A stretch of DNA of 64,000 nt from CAZIAK01 sp964537035 (GTDB taxonomy: Bacteria > Planctomycetota > B15-G4). The stretch spans positions 1 to 64,000 of the forward strand of contig CAZIAK010000008.1 of the NCBI GenBank assembly GCA_964537035.1, given 5' to 3'. The position numbers and the translations under genes are program-made. Numbering within the stretch: the stretch's first letter is position 1; each line of letters opens with the position of its first letter. A model generated the notes under the pieces. The model had not been told where the DNA came from, did no database searches, and worked only from the letters and a program-made list of their open reading frames with translations. Of the stretch, positions 7,375 through 15,744 are shown piece after piece.

Positions 7375-10166
7375 CGAGCTCGGGCCTGATCCTCAGCATC
7401 ACGGCCCTACTGCTGACGCCCGCACAAGGGCCAGAACTGGCCGCACAGCTGGTCGCCGATTTCACGGCCACTCCCAGCACAGGTCCTGTGGTGTTGACCG
7501 TGGCCTTCAGCGATACAACGACCGGAGGCACTCCACTGCTCTGGGCCTGGGACTTTGGCGACGGAGGAACTTCGACCAAGAAGAACCCCAACCACTCATA
7601 CCTGAGTCCCGGAAGCTACACGGTCTCGCTCTCGGTTTCGGGAGGCGTCGGCCAGTTCGACAGCGAGACCAAGGTCGACTTCGTCACGGTGACCGCACCA
7701 GCCCTGGTGGTCGACTTCAGCGCGACGCCGCTGCAGGGCGTCAACCCGTTGCAGGTCTCCTTCAGCGATGACTCCACCGGCGCGACAGGCACGGCCTGGG
7801 TCTGGGACTTCGGCGACGGGACCACTTCCAACCTGCAACACCCCGACCACACCTACATGGCCCCCGGGTCTTACGACGTGAGTCTCGCCGTGTCCCTTCC
7901 GGGCCAGACCGGTTCCTTGCTTCAACAAGACTTCATCACGGTCATGTCGGCGCCCATCGTCGTGGACTTCACCGCCCGTCCCACTCAGGGAGTGAACCCA
8001 CTCGCGGTGAGTTTCAACGACACGTCCACGGGAGCCACGATCACCTCATGGCTCTGGAACTTCGGCGATGGAGCGACCTCGACCCAGCAGAACCCCACCC
8101 ACGTCTACACTGCGCCAGGCACCCACTCAGTGCAGCTCCAGACCTCTGTCGGGCAGCAGCTCAACTCGATCACCAAGAGCGATCTGATCACTGTCGAGCC
8201 CAGCCCCCTCGCGCCTGATTTCGCAGCCACGCCCACCATGGGCATGAACCCGGTGACCGTCTCCTTCACGGATACCACCACGGGCACGACTCCCACAGCC
8301 TGGTCCTGGAACTTTGGTGACGGGAGCAGCTCGACCCAACAGAATCCCGTCCACATCTACACAGCTCCTGGCAGCCACGACGTGACGCTCACCGCTTTCG
8401 TTGGCCAGCAGAACGCTTCGGTGACCCAACTCGACCTGATCACGGTGCAGCCCGCGCCCTTGGTGGTCGACTTCGACGTGTCGCCTGCTCAAGGTGTCAG
8501 CCCCTTGCTGGTCTCGTTCTTCGACGCCTCTACAGGCACGCCGGGGACTGCGTGGCTCTGGGACTTCGGCGACGGGAGCACCTCCCAAGGCCCTGACCCG
8601 ACACACCTCTACAACGTCGCCGACACGACGAGCTTCACCGTGTCTCTCACCGTCTTCGTCGGGCAGCAGAGTGACACGCTCGTCTTGGCGGAGGCGATCA
8701 CCGTGCAACAAGGGCCCTTCGGCCCGGCCCAGGTCATCACGGCGGCGGCTGATGGCACCGAGACCACGCACGCAGCTGATCTCGATGGCGACGGGGACAT
8801 CGACGTGTTCGCCGCCTCTGGCATGGAGTTCAAGGGCGGCGCCACCATCGGCCGGATCGAGTGGTACCCCAACATGGACGGGCTGGGGACCTTCGGCGCA
8901 CCCCGCCCCGTCACAGCGGCAGGAGATCTCCCAGAGTCCCTCGATGCGGCAGACGTCGACGGCGACGGAGACTTGGACATCCTCTTCGCGTCGGAGCTCA
9001 AGCTCGCCTGGTATGAGAACACCAGCGGAGCCGGGGCCTTCACCCAGCGGCTCATCACAACAGCAGGCGACTTCCGGTCGATCGACGCCGTCGATCTCGA
9101 TGGCGACGGAGACGCAGACGCCCTCTACGCTTCGTCGTTCGTTGATACCGTGGCCTGGTTCGAGAATCGTGACGGGCTGGGAAGTTTCTCCGTACAGCAC
9201 GGCATCACCACAGAGGCAGCTTTCCCCCGGGCTGTCCGCGGCGCCGATCTGGATGGGGACGGAGACTTCGACGTGCTGACGGCTTCAAGCAACGACAGCA
9301 CGGTGGCCTGGTTCGAGAACACCAACGGACAAGGGCTCTTCGGCTCGAAGCAGTTCGTCTCGACGAGCACCAGCTTCGCCAACTCGGTCGACGCGGCAGA
9401 CCTCGATGGAGACGGCGATCTGGACGCCCTGGCTTCTGGAACGGGCCAGGCACAGATCGCGTGGCACGAGAACACCGACGGACTCGGCAGTTTCGGCCCC
9501 GGACAGGTCGTCACAACAGAAGTCGTCTCTGCCAGCCATATTCATGCAGTCGACCTGGACGGCGATGGCGACGTCGACGTTCTCTCCAGCTCCTACGGAG
9601 ACGACACGATCGCCTGGTACGAGAACACATACGGGCTTGGTGGCTTTGGCCCGGAGAACCTCATCACCACAGCCGCCAACGGCGCCAACCAGGTCTTCGC
9701 AGCGGATCTCGATGGCGACGGCGACGCCGACGTGATCTCCGCGGCCGACTTTGGAGACAACGTGGCCTGGTATGCGAACACGCTGGCCTCCCCCGCCTGG
9801 CCCTTCCTGGGCGATGGCCTGGCGGGCAGCAACGGCCTCCCCGTGCTCGAGGGTGACGGCGTGCTCGCCCCCACTAGCGTGGTCACGCTGACCCTCTCCA
9901 ACGCGCTGCCCAGCAGCGCAACAGCCCTGGTCATCGGCCTCACCAGCCTCGGCGCCTCGTTCAAGGGTGGCGTGCTCGTGCCCACCCCTGACCTGGTCAT
10001 CCCTGGCCTGCCAGTAGACCCCGGCGGCGGTCTCGTACTCAGCGGAGTCTGGCCCGGCGGGATCCCCGGCGGCGTGACGATCTGGTTCCAGCACTGGATC
10101 AACGACCTGACCGCCCCCCAAGGCCTGTCAGCCAGCAACGGGCTGTCGGGCACCACGACACGCTAG
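7371..10166 (+). CDS. Large secreted protein: five PKD domains, VCBS repeats, shared C-terminal domain
   Basis: GTG at 7371 overlaps the previous stop (GTGA) and places a hydrophobic export signal (LILSITALLLTP) at the N-terminus, giving 931 residues. Five PKD domains start near residues 28, 113, 198, 282 and 366, each with DFxATP, a W-FGDGxxS core and a PGxxxVxL strand. Residues 447 to about 800 hold seven VCBS-type calcium loops (AADLDGDGDxD) alternating with WYENT or WFENT strands. The C-terminal domain begins near 809 (ALPSSATALVIGL, FKGGVLVPTPD, SASNGLSGTTT). PKD domains are Ig-like spacers in surface proteins and polysaccharide-active enzymes, but no catalytic domain is seen. It is likely an adhesive or binding surface protein. 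Confidence 0.87.
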   Translation: MTSSGLILSITALLLTPAQGPELAAQLVADFTATPSTGPVVLTVAFSDTTTGGTPLLWAWDFGDGGTSTKKNPNHSYLSPGSYTVSLSVSGGVGQFDSETKVDFVTVTAPALVVDFSATPLQGVNPLQVSFSDDSTGATGTAWVWDFGDGTTSNLQHPDHTYMAPGSYDVSLAVSLPGQTGSLLQQDFITVMSAPIVVDFTARPTQGVNPLAVSFNDTSTGATITSWLWNFGDGATSTQQNPTHVYTAPGTHSVQLQTSVGQQLNSITKSDLITVEPSPLAPDFAATPTMGMNPVTVSFTDTTTGTTPTAWSWNFGDGSSSTQQNPVHIYTAPGSHDVTLTAFVGQQNASVTQLDLITVQPAPLVVDFDVSPAQGVSPLLVSFFDASTGTPGTAWLWDFGDGSTSQGPDPTHLYNVADTTSFTVSLTVFVGQQSDTLVLAEAITVQQGPFGPAQVITAAADGTETTHAADLDGDGDIDVFAASGMEFKGGATIGRIEWYPNMDGLGTFGAPRPVTAAGDLPESLDAADVDGDGDLDILFASELKLAWYENTSGAGAFTQRLITTAGDFRSIDAVDLDGDGDADALYASSFVDTVAWFENRDGLGSFSVQHGITTEAAFPRAVRGADLDGDGDFDVLTASSNDSTVAWFENTNGQGLFGSKQFVSTSTSFANSVDAADLDGDGDLDALASGTGQAQIAWHENTDGLGSFGPGQVVTTEVVSASHIHAVDLDGDGDVDVLSSSYGDDTIAWYENTYGLGGFGPENLITTAANGANQVFAADLDGDGDADVISAADFGDNVAWYANTLASPAWPFLGDGLAGSNGLPVLEGDGVLAPTSVVTLTLSNALPSSATALVIGLTSLGASFKGGVLVPTPDLVIPGLPVDPGGGLVLSGVWPGGIPGGVTIWFQHWINDLTAPQGLSASNGLSGTTTR

Positions 10167-10299
10167 GACCGGTCCGCGGGCGAATCCACGCCAGGTGCCA
10201 CGTTCTTTTCAGTAACGCTGCGGTGTGCCTGCTGATGTGAAGAGGGGCCGCCCCCTACCCGGGCGGCGAACCACCACTCCTCCGCCCCGGTGACTCATC

Positions 10300-11931
10300 A
10301 TGCACACGTTCCGAATCCTCGCCTGCCTGGCTGCCTTTGCCCTGTTCGCCCCGACACTGGCAGGCCAGACCCAGCTCTACACCCTCACCGGCGATGGCCC
10401 GGATGACGGCTACGGCACAGATGTGGCCGGCGGCCGTGACCTGAACGGCGATGGCCTGGACGACTTCGTCGTGGGCATCCCGGAGGACAACACGGCGCCG
10501 GTGGTGATCAAGGCTGGCGCCGTCCGCGCGATCGCAGGCGACACGGGCACCACCCTGTGGACGGCCTTCGGCATTCAGGCCCTGTCCGACTTCGGCTGGT
10601 CGGTGGATCTGGGCGGTGACCTGAACGGCGACGGTGTGCCCGATGTGATCGTGGGAACGCCCAAGTTTGACGAGTCGTTCACACCGGACAGCGGCATCGT
10701 CCAGGCCCTCTCGGGCAGCGACGGCCAGCTGCTGTGGACCTCGTTCGGCATCGACAATCCCAACGACCACTTCGGTTGGGATGTGGCCTCCATGGGCGAC
10801 ATCAGCGGCGACGGCATCGACGACATCGTCGCGGGCTCCCTGGCCGACTACGCCCTGGTCCTCTCGGGAGCCGACGGCACGACCCTGCGCACCGAGCTCG
10901 GCCAGGCAGGCTCGCTGTACGGCAAGTCCGTGAGCAGCGCCGGCGACGCGAACAATGACGGGATCGACGACTACATCATCGGCGCACCGAACCACAACGG
11001 CACCCAGGGCGCCACGGAGATCATCTCGGGGGCCAACGGCGCCCAGCTGCACTTCGACGTGGGCCTGGCTGGCGCCCACCTGGGCTCGCGGGTCTGCAAC
11101 ATCGGTGACATCAACGGCGACGGGCATGACGACCAGGTGGCCGCCGCTCCAGGAGTCCCCATCGTGCGCATCGACTCGGGCAAGGACGTAGGTCAGACCC
11201 TGCTGGTCATCTTCGGCCCCTCCACCGATCGCTGGGCCGAAGACATCTCGGCCGTGGGCGACATGGACGGCGACGGCCTGCCCGACCTGGCCATTGGCTG
11301 GAGTCACGATCCGGCGAGCGCCTCGTTCGGGGGCAGCTTCACGGTGCACTCGAGCGCCACGGGCTTGATCGTCTTCATCGTCAACGACAGCGTCTTTGGT
11401 GAGCATCTCGGGCACTCCCTCGACGGCGCAGGCGATCTGAACGGCGATGGCATTGCCGACCTGATCGTGGGCCGAGAGCAGGAGTTCGCCGAGGCCAAGC
11501 CGGGAACCGTGCGCACCTACACCACCTGCGTGGGTACCGCTCAGAACTACGGCTCCGGCCTGGCGGGCAGCGATGGCTTCGTCCCCGAGATCTCCTTCGC
11601 GGGCTGCGCCGAGTTGGGCGGGAGCGTCACCCTGACCATCGACAAGCTCTTGGGCGGCACCCCGGGCATCCTGTTCGTGGGCCTGGCTCCTGCTGCGCTG
11701 CCAGCCAAGGGCGGCTCGTTGCTGGTGCAGATCCTCTTCGCCATCAACCACCAGGCCAGCGGGCCTGCGGGAGTCGCCGGTGCTGGCTCGGTCACCTTCC
11801 CCGCAACCCTGCCCAACGACCCACTGCTGATCGGGCAGACCATCTACCAGCAAGCCTGGTACGCCGACAGTGCCGCACCCGCGAACATCTCCATGACGGA
11901 CGGTCTGGGCTACACCGTGGTGGGCTTCTGA
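10300..11931 (+). CDS. Secreted FG-GAP propeller protein with a variant C-terminal domain
   Basis: The 543-residue product has a signal peptide ending at TLAGQTQ and about seven FG-GAP blades between residues 25 and 400 (DLNGDGLDDFVVGIP, DLNGDGVPDVIVGTP, DINGDGHDDQVAAAP). The last 130 residues keep the general pattern of the shared C-terminal domain (SVTLTIDKLLGGTPGILFVG, then a P-x-L-x-GQTIYQQAWYAD block) but diverge from the PFKGGVLVP type. It is separated from the upstream PKD gene by 133 nt and appears to have its own transcript. Surface location inferred; ligand unknown. Confidence 0.85.
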   Translation: MHTFRILACLAAFALFAPTLAGQTQLYTLTGDGPDDGYGTDVAGGRDLNGDGLDDFVVGIPEDNTAPVVIKAGAVRAIAGDTGTTLWTAFGIQALSDFGWSVDLGGDLNGDGVPDVIVGTPKFDESFTPDSGIVQALSGSDGQLLWTSFGIDNPNDHFGWDVASMGDISGDGIDDIVAGSLADYALVLSGADGTTLRTELGQAGSLYGKSVSSAGDANNDGIDDYIIGAPNHNGTQGATEIISGANGAQLHFDVGLAGAHLGSRVCNIGDINGDGHDDQVAAAPGVPIVRIDSGKDVGQTLLVIFGPSTDRWAEDISAVGDMDGDGLPDLAIGWSHDPASASFGGSFTVHSSATGLIVFIVNDSVFGEHLGHSLDGAGDLNGDGIADLIVGREQEFAEAKPGTVRTYTTCVGTAQNYGSGLAGSDGFVPEISFAGCAELGGSVTLTIDKLLGGTPGILFVGLAPAALPAKGGSLLVQILFAINHQASGPAGVAGAGSVTFPATLPNDPLLIGQTIYQQAWYADSAAPANISMTDGLGYTVVGF

Positions 11932-12001
11932 GTGCCCGATCGTCTGCCCCCAGGACAGCACTCTCAGAGGGCGCTCCCCTCCACCTCCCCTCCCCCCTCC
12001 A

Positions 12002-12010
12002 TGCTAGGCT
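12002..12010 (+). promoter_or_regulatory. Candidate extended -10 promoter for the ECF sigma/kinase pair
   Basis: TGCTAGGCT fits an extended -10 element (TGnTAGGCT) 45 nt before the chosen GTG start at 12055. No convincing -35 box lies at the right spacing, as is common for extended -10 promoters. The similar TGCTAGGAT sits upstream of the gene at 58595. Judged by eye only. Confidence 0.4.
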
Positions 12011-12054
12011 GGGCCGCTCTACCAGGACCCAGATGGCTGCAGAGGGACACCGCC

Positions 12055-12672
12055 GTGGGCGAGGCAGGCGAACGGCAACAGAGCGCGCAGTGGCTGCAGG
12101 CTGCGCAGTCCGGTGATCAGCTCGCTGTCGACCGCCTGTTGGAGCGACACCTCCCCGGACTGCGCGCGTTTGTACGGCTCCGGGCAGGCCCGTTGGTGCG
12201 TGCTCGAGAGTCCGTCTCTGATCTGGTCCAGTCGGTCTGCCTTGAGGTGCTGCAACATGCCGACCGCTTTCAGTTCGGCGGCGAAGCTGGCTTCAAGCAC
12301 TGGCTCTACACCACGGCCCTGCGGCGCATCCTCAACCGCCACGACTACTGGACGACCCAACGTCGGGATGTGCACCGCGAACGTCCCCTGCAGGCTGGGC
12401 GAGATGACGGCAGCGCGGCGTCTCTGGCCCTGTGCTACCGACGCTTCAGTTCACCGAGCCAGAAGGCCATGGGTCGTGAGCAACTGCAACGCATGGAGGA
12501 GGCCTTCGACAGGCTCGCCGAGGCCGACCGGGAGATCATCACCCTCAGTCGGCTGGCGGGGCTGAACGGAGCCGCCCTGGCTGAAGCGCTGGGCAGGTCA
12601 GAGGGCGCCTCCCGCGTCGCTCTGCACCGCGCCCTGGCCAGGCTCGCCGCCCTGCTAGACGAGACACCATGA
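12055..12672 (+). CDS. ECF-type RNA polymerase sigma factor
   Basis: GTG at 12055 is preferred because AGAGGGAC lies just upstream and it removes a proline-rich extension unlike the family; the frame is open back to 11932. The 205-residue product has a region 2 (LLERHLPGLRAFVRLRAG, then RESVSDLVQSVCLEVLQ) and a C-terminal region 4 helix-turn-helix (EADREIITLSRLAGLNGAALAEALGRSE). It should direct RNA polymerase to a dedicated promoter set. The stop overlaps the start of the kinase gene as ATGA, so the kinase is the likely signalling partner, an arrangement known from planctomycete kinase-linked ECF groups. Confidence 0.85.
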   Translation: MGEAGERQQSAQWLQAAQSGDQLAVDRLLERHLPGLRAFVRLRAGPLVRARESVSDLVQSVCLEVLQHADRFQFGGEAGFKHWLYTTALRRILNRHDYWTTQRRDVHRERPLQAGRDDGSAASLALCYRRFSSPSQKAMGREQLQRMEEAFDRLAEADREIITLSRLAGLNGAALAEALGRSEGASRVALHRALARLAALLDETP

Positions 12673-15440
12673 ACGACGGACCCGGCCCCCCATCCACCAA
12701 CGATTCTTCTGGCGCTGACGCACTCGAGACCCGGCTGGCCCAGGCCATCGATCGACTGGCCGCTGGCGACGGACCGGAGTCAGCCCTCGACGCCGCCTGC
12801 GCCGACGCCCCCGAGCTGCGAGAGACGCTGCGCCGGCGCCTGTCGCTGCTGGCAGAGATGGGCGTTCTGGGCGACGAGTCCTCCGCTGAGAACCCTTCAC
12901 GCGTGGGCCGCTTTCGGGTGCTGCAGAAGTTGGGCGGCGGTGGCATGGGCGTGGTCCACCTCGCCTTCGACGAGGAGCTGCAACGGACCGTGGCGCTCAA
13001 GCTGATCCGTCCCGAGCAGCTGTGGTTCGATGGCGCGCGCCAACGTTTTCAGCGCGAGGTGGACATCGTGGCCAGGCTGGCTCATCCCGGTGTGGTGCCC
13101 GTCTACTCCGTGGGCGAAGAGGCGGGGCTGCCTTGGTTCGCCATGGAGCTGGTGCGGGGTTGCTCCTTGGCCGATGCACTGACCGATCTCGCGGGCCGTG
13201 ACAGGGCCACCCTGCGCGGCGCTGACCTCGAAGCCGTGGTCATGGCCAGAGCGGCGCGCATCGATGCAGCTCAGGGCGGCGACAGCAAGCCGTCACCAAA
13301 GAGCGACGGTGGCTGGCTCTATACGGGCAGCTGGGAGCAGACCTGCCTGCGCATCGTGGCTCGTGTGGCAGAGACCCTCGAGCACGCTCACCAGCGCGGA
13401 GTACTCCACCGCGACCTCAAGCCCAGCAACATCATGCTCACGGCGGGGGGCGGGGGCGCCAGCCGGGCCCTGCTCGTCGACTTCGGTCTGGCCACCAGCG
13501 GCGACGCGTCCGAGATCACGACCACAGGCGCGCGGCTCGGGTCCCTGCCCTACATGGCCCCCGAGCAGACCCGGGGCGAGACGGACAGCCTCGATGCGCG
13601 GTGCGACGTGTACGGGCTGGGCGTGACGCTGTTCGAGCTGCTGACTCTTGAGCCTCCCTTTCGCGCTCCGAGTGACCCGGCGCTGCTCGCGGACATTCAG
13701 TCGGGACGACATCGCCCACCGCGAGAGATCGCCCCAGAGCTGTCCTGGGAGGCGGAGACGGTCTGCCTCACGGCGATGGAGCCCGACGCCCCACGGCGCT
13801 ACGGCAGCGCTGACGAGCTCGCCGCAGACCTGGAGGCCGTGCTGGCTCACCGCCCCATCGCAGCCCGCCGTGCAGGTCCTTGGAGAGCCACTCGTCGTTG
13901 GATCCAGCGCCATCCCACGGCCGCCGTGGCCGTTCTGCTGGGCGGATTGTTGTTGGTGGGCGGGCCCTCGCTGTTCGCCTGGCAGCAGCACAAGTCCAAC
14001 ACCGAACTTGCAGCCAAGAACGACACCATCGCCGCGGACGCCAAGCTCATTGGCGAGAAGAACGAGACACTCAGTGAACAGGCGGACAGGCTCACCGAGC
14101 AGACCGAGGAGCTGAACCGCCGCAACGCGCGCATCGAGACCCAACGAGACGAGTTGGCTCGGAGCAATGCGCTGCTCCTCGCGCGCGGCGAAGAGGTCGA
14201 ACGCCACTTCGCCCTGGCCCTCGATGCCGTGGACTCCATGCTCACCCAGGTGAGCGAGACGTCCCTGGCGGCGGTGCCCCAGATGACGCCGGTGCGTCAA
14301 TCTTTGCTGGCCTCGGCGATCAGCTTCTACGAGCAGCTGCTCAACGAGGGTCACGCCGAGCCCGAGCTCCGTCAGCACATCGCGCAGACGCTGCAACTGG
14401 CAGGCGAGCAGCAGTATGAGTCGGGCGATGTGGCGGCCGCCGTGGCCAACCACCAGCGCTCCGTCGACATTCTGCGAGAGCTGGTCCTCGAAGACCCCAG
14501 CAACGGATCACTGCTCAACGATCTGGCCCTGGGCCTGCGCAAGCTGTCCGTGCAGCACTATGCGCAGCAGCAGATCGAAGACGCCGTGGCCCTCTCCCGG
14601 GAAGCCGCCGAGACGCAACGGCGAGGGCTGACCCTGGAGGTCGACCCCGACGGTTCGCGCACCGGCCAGCTGGTGATCACGCTCACCAATCTGGGTGCCA
14701 TGTGCACCACGGCGGAGCGGGACGATGAAGCGTTGCAGGCGTACACCGAGTCTGCAGAGCTTGCCCGGGGCCTGGTCGAGCGTTTCCCTGAGGGCCGACG
14801 GCACCTCACCGTGCTGGCCCGAGCCCTGGCAGGTCTGGGCAACACGGCTGAGAACGCTGGCCGGGTCGACGCTGCGGTAGACGGCTACGAACAGGCCTTG
14901 CGTGTCTACGAGCAGAGCTTGGTGGCGTTCCCGGGACGGCCAGACCTGCGCGAAGAGATGTGCGATGTCATGAGTCACTTGGCTGAAGTCCTCGCCTTCG
15001 ATCCGCCCCGCTCGCTGGCCATGTTCGAACGTACCTACTCTGCGCTCGAATCACTCACCCGCGACTTCCCCGAGGCCGCCAACCCCCAAGCCACCCTGGC
15101 TCGACTGTGCAGTCGGCGAGCTGAGGCGCTGGTGGCCAACAGCCAGCTGAGCGCAGCCGATCGTTCCTGGCAAGAGTCCCGTCTGCGCGGACAGGTGCTG
15201 GTGCAGTACTTCGACGAGTTGCCAATCATGCGCGCCGGCCTGGCCTTCAGCGAGTGCAGCTACGCGGCCTGGTTGCTGACCCAGGATCGCGCCGAGCTGG
15301 CCCTCGAAGTGGCAGCCAGCGCAGAGGCGCTCTTTCGCGGCCTGTTGGCAGAAGGCTCGGACAACATCGAACACGAGGACGGGCTGAATGCGGCCCGCGA
15401 CCTCGTAGCGCACGCCGAAGCCATGGTTCTGGCGGAGTGA
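12669..15440 (+). CDS. Transmembrane Ser/Thr protein kinase with C-terminal TPR region
   Basis: This 923-residue Pkn-type kinase begins with about 75 residues of linker. The catalytic domain follows with a glycine loop (LGGGGMGVVHLAF), Lys111 in VALKLI, HRDLKPSN with His247, DFGLATS with Asp271 and a GSLPYMAPEQ activation segment, so all catalytic residues are present. A single membrane helix lies near residues 417-437 (AVAVLLGGLLLVGGPSLFAW). After it come a coiled coil (about 440-510) and TPR-like helices to the end, which would face outside. Its start overlaps the ECF sigma stop by 4 nt. It probably senses an external cue and controls the sigma factor, directly or indirectly. Confidence 0.9.
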   Translation: MNDGPGPPSTNDSSGADALETRLAQAIDRLAAGDGPESALDAACADAPELRETLRRRLSLLAEMGVLGDESSAENPSRVGRFRVLQKLGGGGMGVVHLAFDEELQRTVALKLIRPEQLWFDGARQRFQREVDIVARLAHPGVVPVYSVGEEAGLPWFAMELVRGCSLADALTDLAGRDRATLRGADLEAVVMARAARIDAAQGGDSKPSPKSDGGWLYTGSWEQTCLRIVARVAETLEHAHQRGVLHRDLKPSNIMLTAGGGGASRALLVDFGLATSGDASEITTTGARLGSLPYMAPEQTRGETDSLDARCDVYGLGVTLFELLTLEPPFRAPSDPALLADIQSGRHRPPREIAPELSWEAETVCLTAMEPDAPRRYGSADELAADLEAVLAHRPIAARRAGPWRATRRWIQRHPTAAVAVLLGGLLLVGGPSLFAWQQHKSNTELAAKNDTIAADAKLIGEKNETLSEQADRLTEQTEELNRRNARIETQRDELARSNALLLARGEEVERHFALALDAVDSMLTQVSETSLAAVPQMTPVRQSLLASAISFYEQLLNEGHAEPELRQHIAQTLQLAGEQQYESGDVAAAVANHQRSVDILRELVLEDPSNGSLLNDLALGLRKLSVQHYAQQQIEDAVALSREAAETQRRGLTLEVDPDGSRTGQLVITLTNLGAMCTTAERDDEALQAYTESAELARGLVERFPEGRRHLTVLARALAGLGNTAENAGRVDAAVDGYEQALRVYEQSLVAFPGRPDLREEMCDVMSHLAEVLAFDPPRSLAMFERTYSALESLTRDFPEAANPQATLARLCSRRAEALVANSQLSAADRSWQESRLRGQVLVQYFDELPIMRAGLAFSECSYAAWLLTQDRAELALEVAASAEALFRGLLAEGSDNIEHEDGLNAARDLVAHAEAMVLAE

Positions 15441-15680
15441 GTTCGGCGTTTCACTGTTGCCTGCTGGAGCAAACGCAGGACGACGGTTGACCTGGCCGCG
15501 CTCCTTGCGGGCTTCACGCTTTGCTGCCCCAGCGTGCAGGCCACCGCCCAGGATGAGACTAGCGAGCCCCTACCCGCACTGATCGTGGCTGAAGACGGCA
15601 TGGTCACGGTAGTCGTCGAGCACTTCGAGCTCGACGGCTGGGCCATGCTGACCCTCGCAATCGAGCCGATGGAGCACTGA
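15441..15680 (+). other. Open stretch resembling a small secreted protein but with no usual start codon
   Basis: Directly after the kinase stop, and in the same frame, an open stretch of about 80 codons encodes a basic segment (WSKRRTT), a hydrophobic segment (VDLAALLAGFTLCC), an alanine-rich cleavage-like site (VQATAQD) and a short acidic tail ending EPMEH. It looks like an exported mini-protein, but no in-frame ATG, GTG or TTG precedes the signal-like part. It may be a decayed gene, a product of stop readthrough, or a gene with a non-standard start. Confidence 0.3.
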
Positions 15681-15688
15681 AACGCAAA

Positions 15689-15724
15689 GAGGGCAGCGCC
15701 GGCCCCCCTGCCGACACCGCCCTC
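15689..15724. terminator. Hairpin between convergent kinase and C25 peptidase genes
   Basis: GAGGGC at 15689-15694 pairs with GCCCTC at 15719-15724, and inside it CGGC (15700-15703) pairs with GCCG (15710-15713). It lies in the short gap between the end of the plus-strand kinase region and the end of the minus-strand peptidase gene at 15745, where a two-way terminator is expected. There is no clear T tract. Confidence 0.45.
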
Positions 15725-15744
15725 ATCCCCGATGGTCGTTGGTG

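Noticed and set aside
7456..9780. Regular DNA repeats that might suggest a CRISPR or satellite array
   Set aside because: The period follows PKD domains (about 85 codons) and VCBS blades in frame, and the repeats diverge at synonymous sites.
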